64,000 nt of DNA. Source: Sva-07 sp963747375. Its GTDB lineage: Bacteria; Actinomycetota; Acidimicrobiia; Acidimicrobiales; Ilumatobacteraceae. The DNA is taken from NCBI GenBank assembly GCA_963747375.1, contig CAVVFL010000021.1:62001-126000 (forward strand), given 5' to 3'. Every line of letters starts with the position of its first letter. Position 1 is the stretch's first letter. The position numbers and the translations under genes were made by a program. This document shows, piece by piece, positions 63,609 to 64,000 of this stretch. The notes under the pieces were generated by a model. That model saw only the letters and a program-made list of their open reading frames with translations. It made no database searches and had not been told where the DNA came from.

Positions 63609-64000
63609 TCAGGCGCTCGATCGGCTCGACACGCAGATCGGGTTGGCGCACTCGGTCGACTTGCACGGCCGTCTGGCCCGGTGCCGCCGTGCACGTTCCT
63701 GCGCGAATGCTTCGACGCACACCTGACTCGGGCAGTTCTCGAACCCGCAGGGCAACCCGGCCCGGTGCCGCTCCGCCTGTCGACGAAGCATCTCGTCGGG
63801 ATCATCCTTCTGCCCGTCGGCGCGCTGCAACCCTGGCGCGGGGGCCGCGGCGTCGGCGTGTCGCGCCCTGACGCAGACGGCCTCCGGACAGTTGCTCCTG
63901 CCGCACGGCTGGCCCTTCGCGTGCGCGTGCGCTTGCGCGTCGGCCTTTCGTTGTGCCTTCTTCAGACGTCGGGTCTCACGCAGTGGCGCGCAGATCTCGC
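63609..64000 (-). CDS. Cys-rich C-x4-C-x4-C repeat protein (partial, 5' end outside window)
   Basis: 130 residues of an open frame entering from the right edge, ending at a TGA (63609-63611). Three copies of a Cys triplet motif are seen: QPCGRSNCPEAVCV, LPCGFENCPSQVCVEA and RPCKSTECANPICV, each C-x4-C-x4-C, linked by Arg/Gln/Ala-rich charged stretches (KKAQRKADAQAHAHAK, MLRRQAERHRAG). A Cys at the far edge (EICAPLRE) may belong to a further copy. The pattern suggests small metal-binding or disulphide knots on a helical backbone. I do not know a family with it. Confidence 0.65.
   Translation of the reverse strand, partial: EICAPLRETRRLKKAQRKADAQAHAHAKGQPCGRSNCPEAVCVRARHADAAAPAPGLQRADGQKDDPDEMLRRQAERHRAGLPCGFENCPSQVCVEAFAQERARRHRARRPCKSTECANPICVSSRSSA

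Overview
The window reads as chromosome of a high-GC, free-living actinobacterium, most likely an Ilumatobacter-like member of the Acidimicrobiia. Pointers are the fused CofG/CofH enzyme FbiC for coenzyme F420, F420-type nitroreductases, a mycothiol-type maleylpyruvate isomerase family enzyme, a DUF222/HNH protein, an SCO6745-family protein, and many genes that start directly after a TANNNT box (leaderless mRNAs). The taxon is an inference from gene content. I found no rRNA or tRNA gene, CRISPR array or insertion sequence, and no gene-free stretch longer than 300 bases.

Layout. 1-9016: a partial gene, LURP-one protein, homospermidine synthase, cation/proton antiporter, SCO6745 protein, zinc ribbon, acyl-CoA dehydrogenase, and a TetR/mycothiol-enzyme/MBL operon with a clear operator. 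9051-15536: methyltransferase, large AfsR-like ATPase regulator, OsmC, a flavin monooxygenase fused in frame to a small domain, and HxlR. 15533-20211: FbiC, acylphosphatase, enoyl-CoA hydratase, a chimeric gene remnant and a YihY/BrkB membrane protein. 20340-30222: PhoX-like phosphatase, sulfatase, DUF4242-cyclase fusion, FAD monooxygenase, F420 nitroreductase, and a two-component pair (cNMP-domain histidine kinase; response regulator fused to a thioredoxin-reductase-like flavoprotein). 30287-35815: acyltransferase, ECF sigma/anti-sigma pair, GerW-like protein, SDR epimerase, SCP2 protein, serine hydrolase. 35989-42618: glycosyltransferase, toroid glycosidase-like protein, two GH130-like proteins, sulfotransferase, a broken F420 nitroreductase and an alcohol dehydrogenase. 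42631-49826: DprA coupled to a RecQ-ComF fusion, two fructan/sucrose-type beta-propeller glycosidases behind a LacI-type operator, HNH protein, epimerase. 49877-54482: SHOCT protein and the phenylalanine/tyrosine catabolic cluster (phhA, hmgA, hpd) flanked by two Lrp regulators. 54515-64000: esterase, kinase, DoxX, pentapeptide protein, a large protein with an EREAD leader motif, a membrane kinase-PAP2 pair, TetR with twin operators and its divergent oxidoreductase, a long hairpin, and a partial Cys-rich repeat protein.

An important caution: about 16 reading-frame breaks occur inside otherwise well-conserved genes. Eleven look like one extra base and five like one missing base. Such a density suggests residual consensus errors rather than decay. 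I give these genes over their full reconstructed span and state where the frame changes. The best candidates for new biology are the remnant at 19088-19207, the DprA/RecQ-ComF pair, the Cys-rich repeat protein at the right edge, the EREAD-leader protein, and the well-defined operators at 6892, 15017 and 62391.
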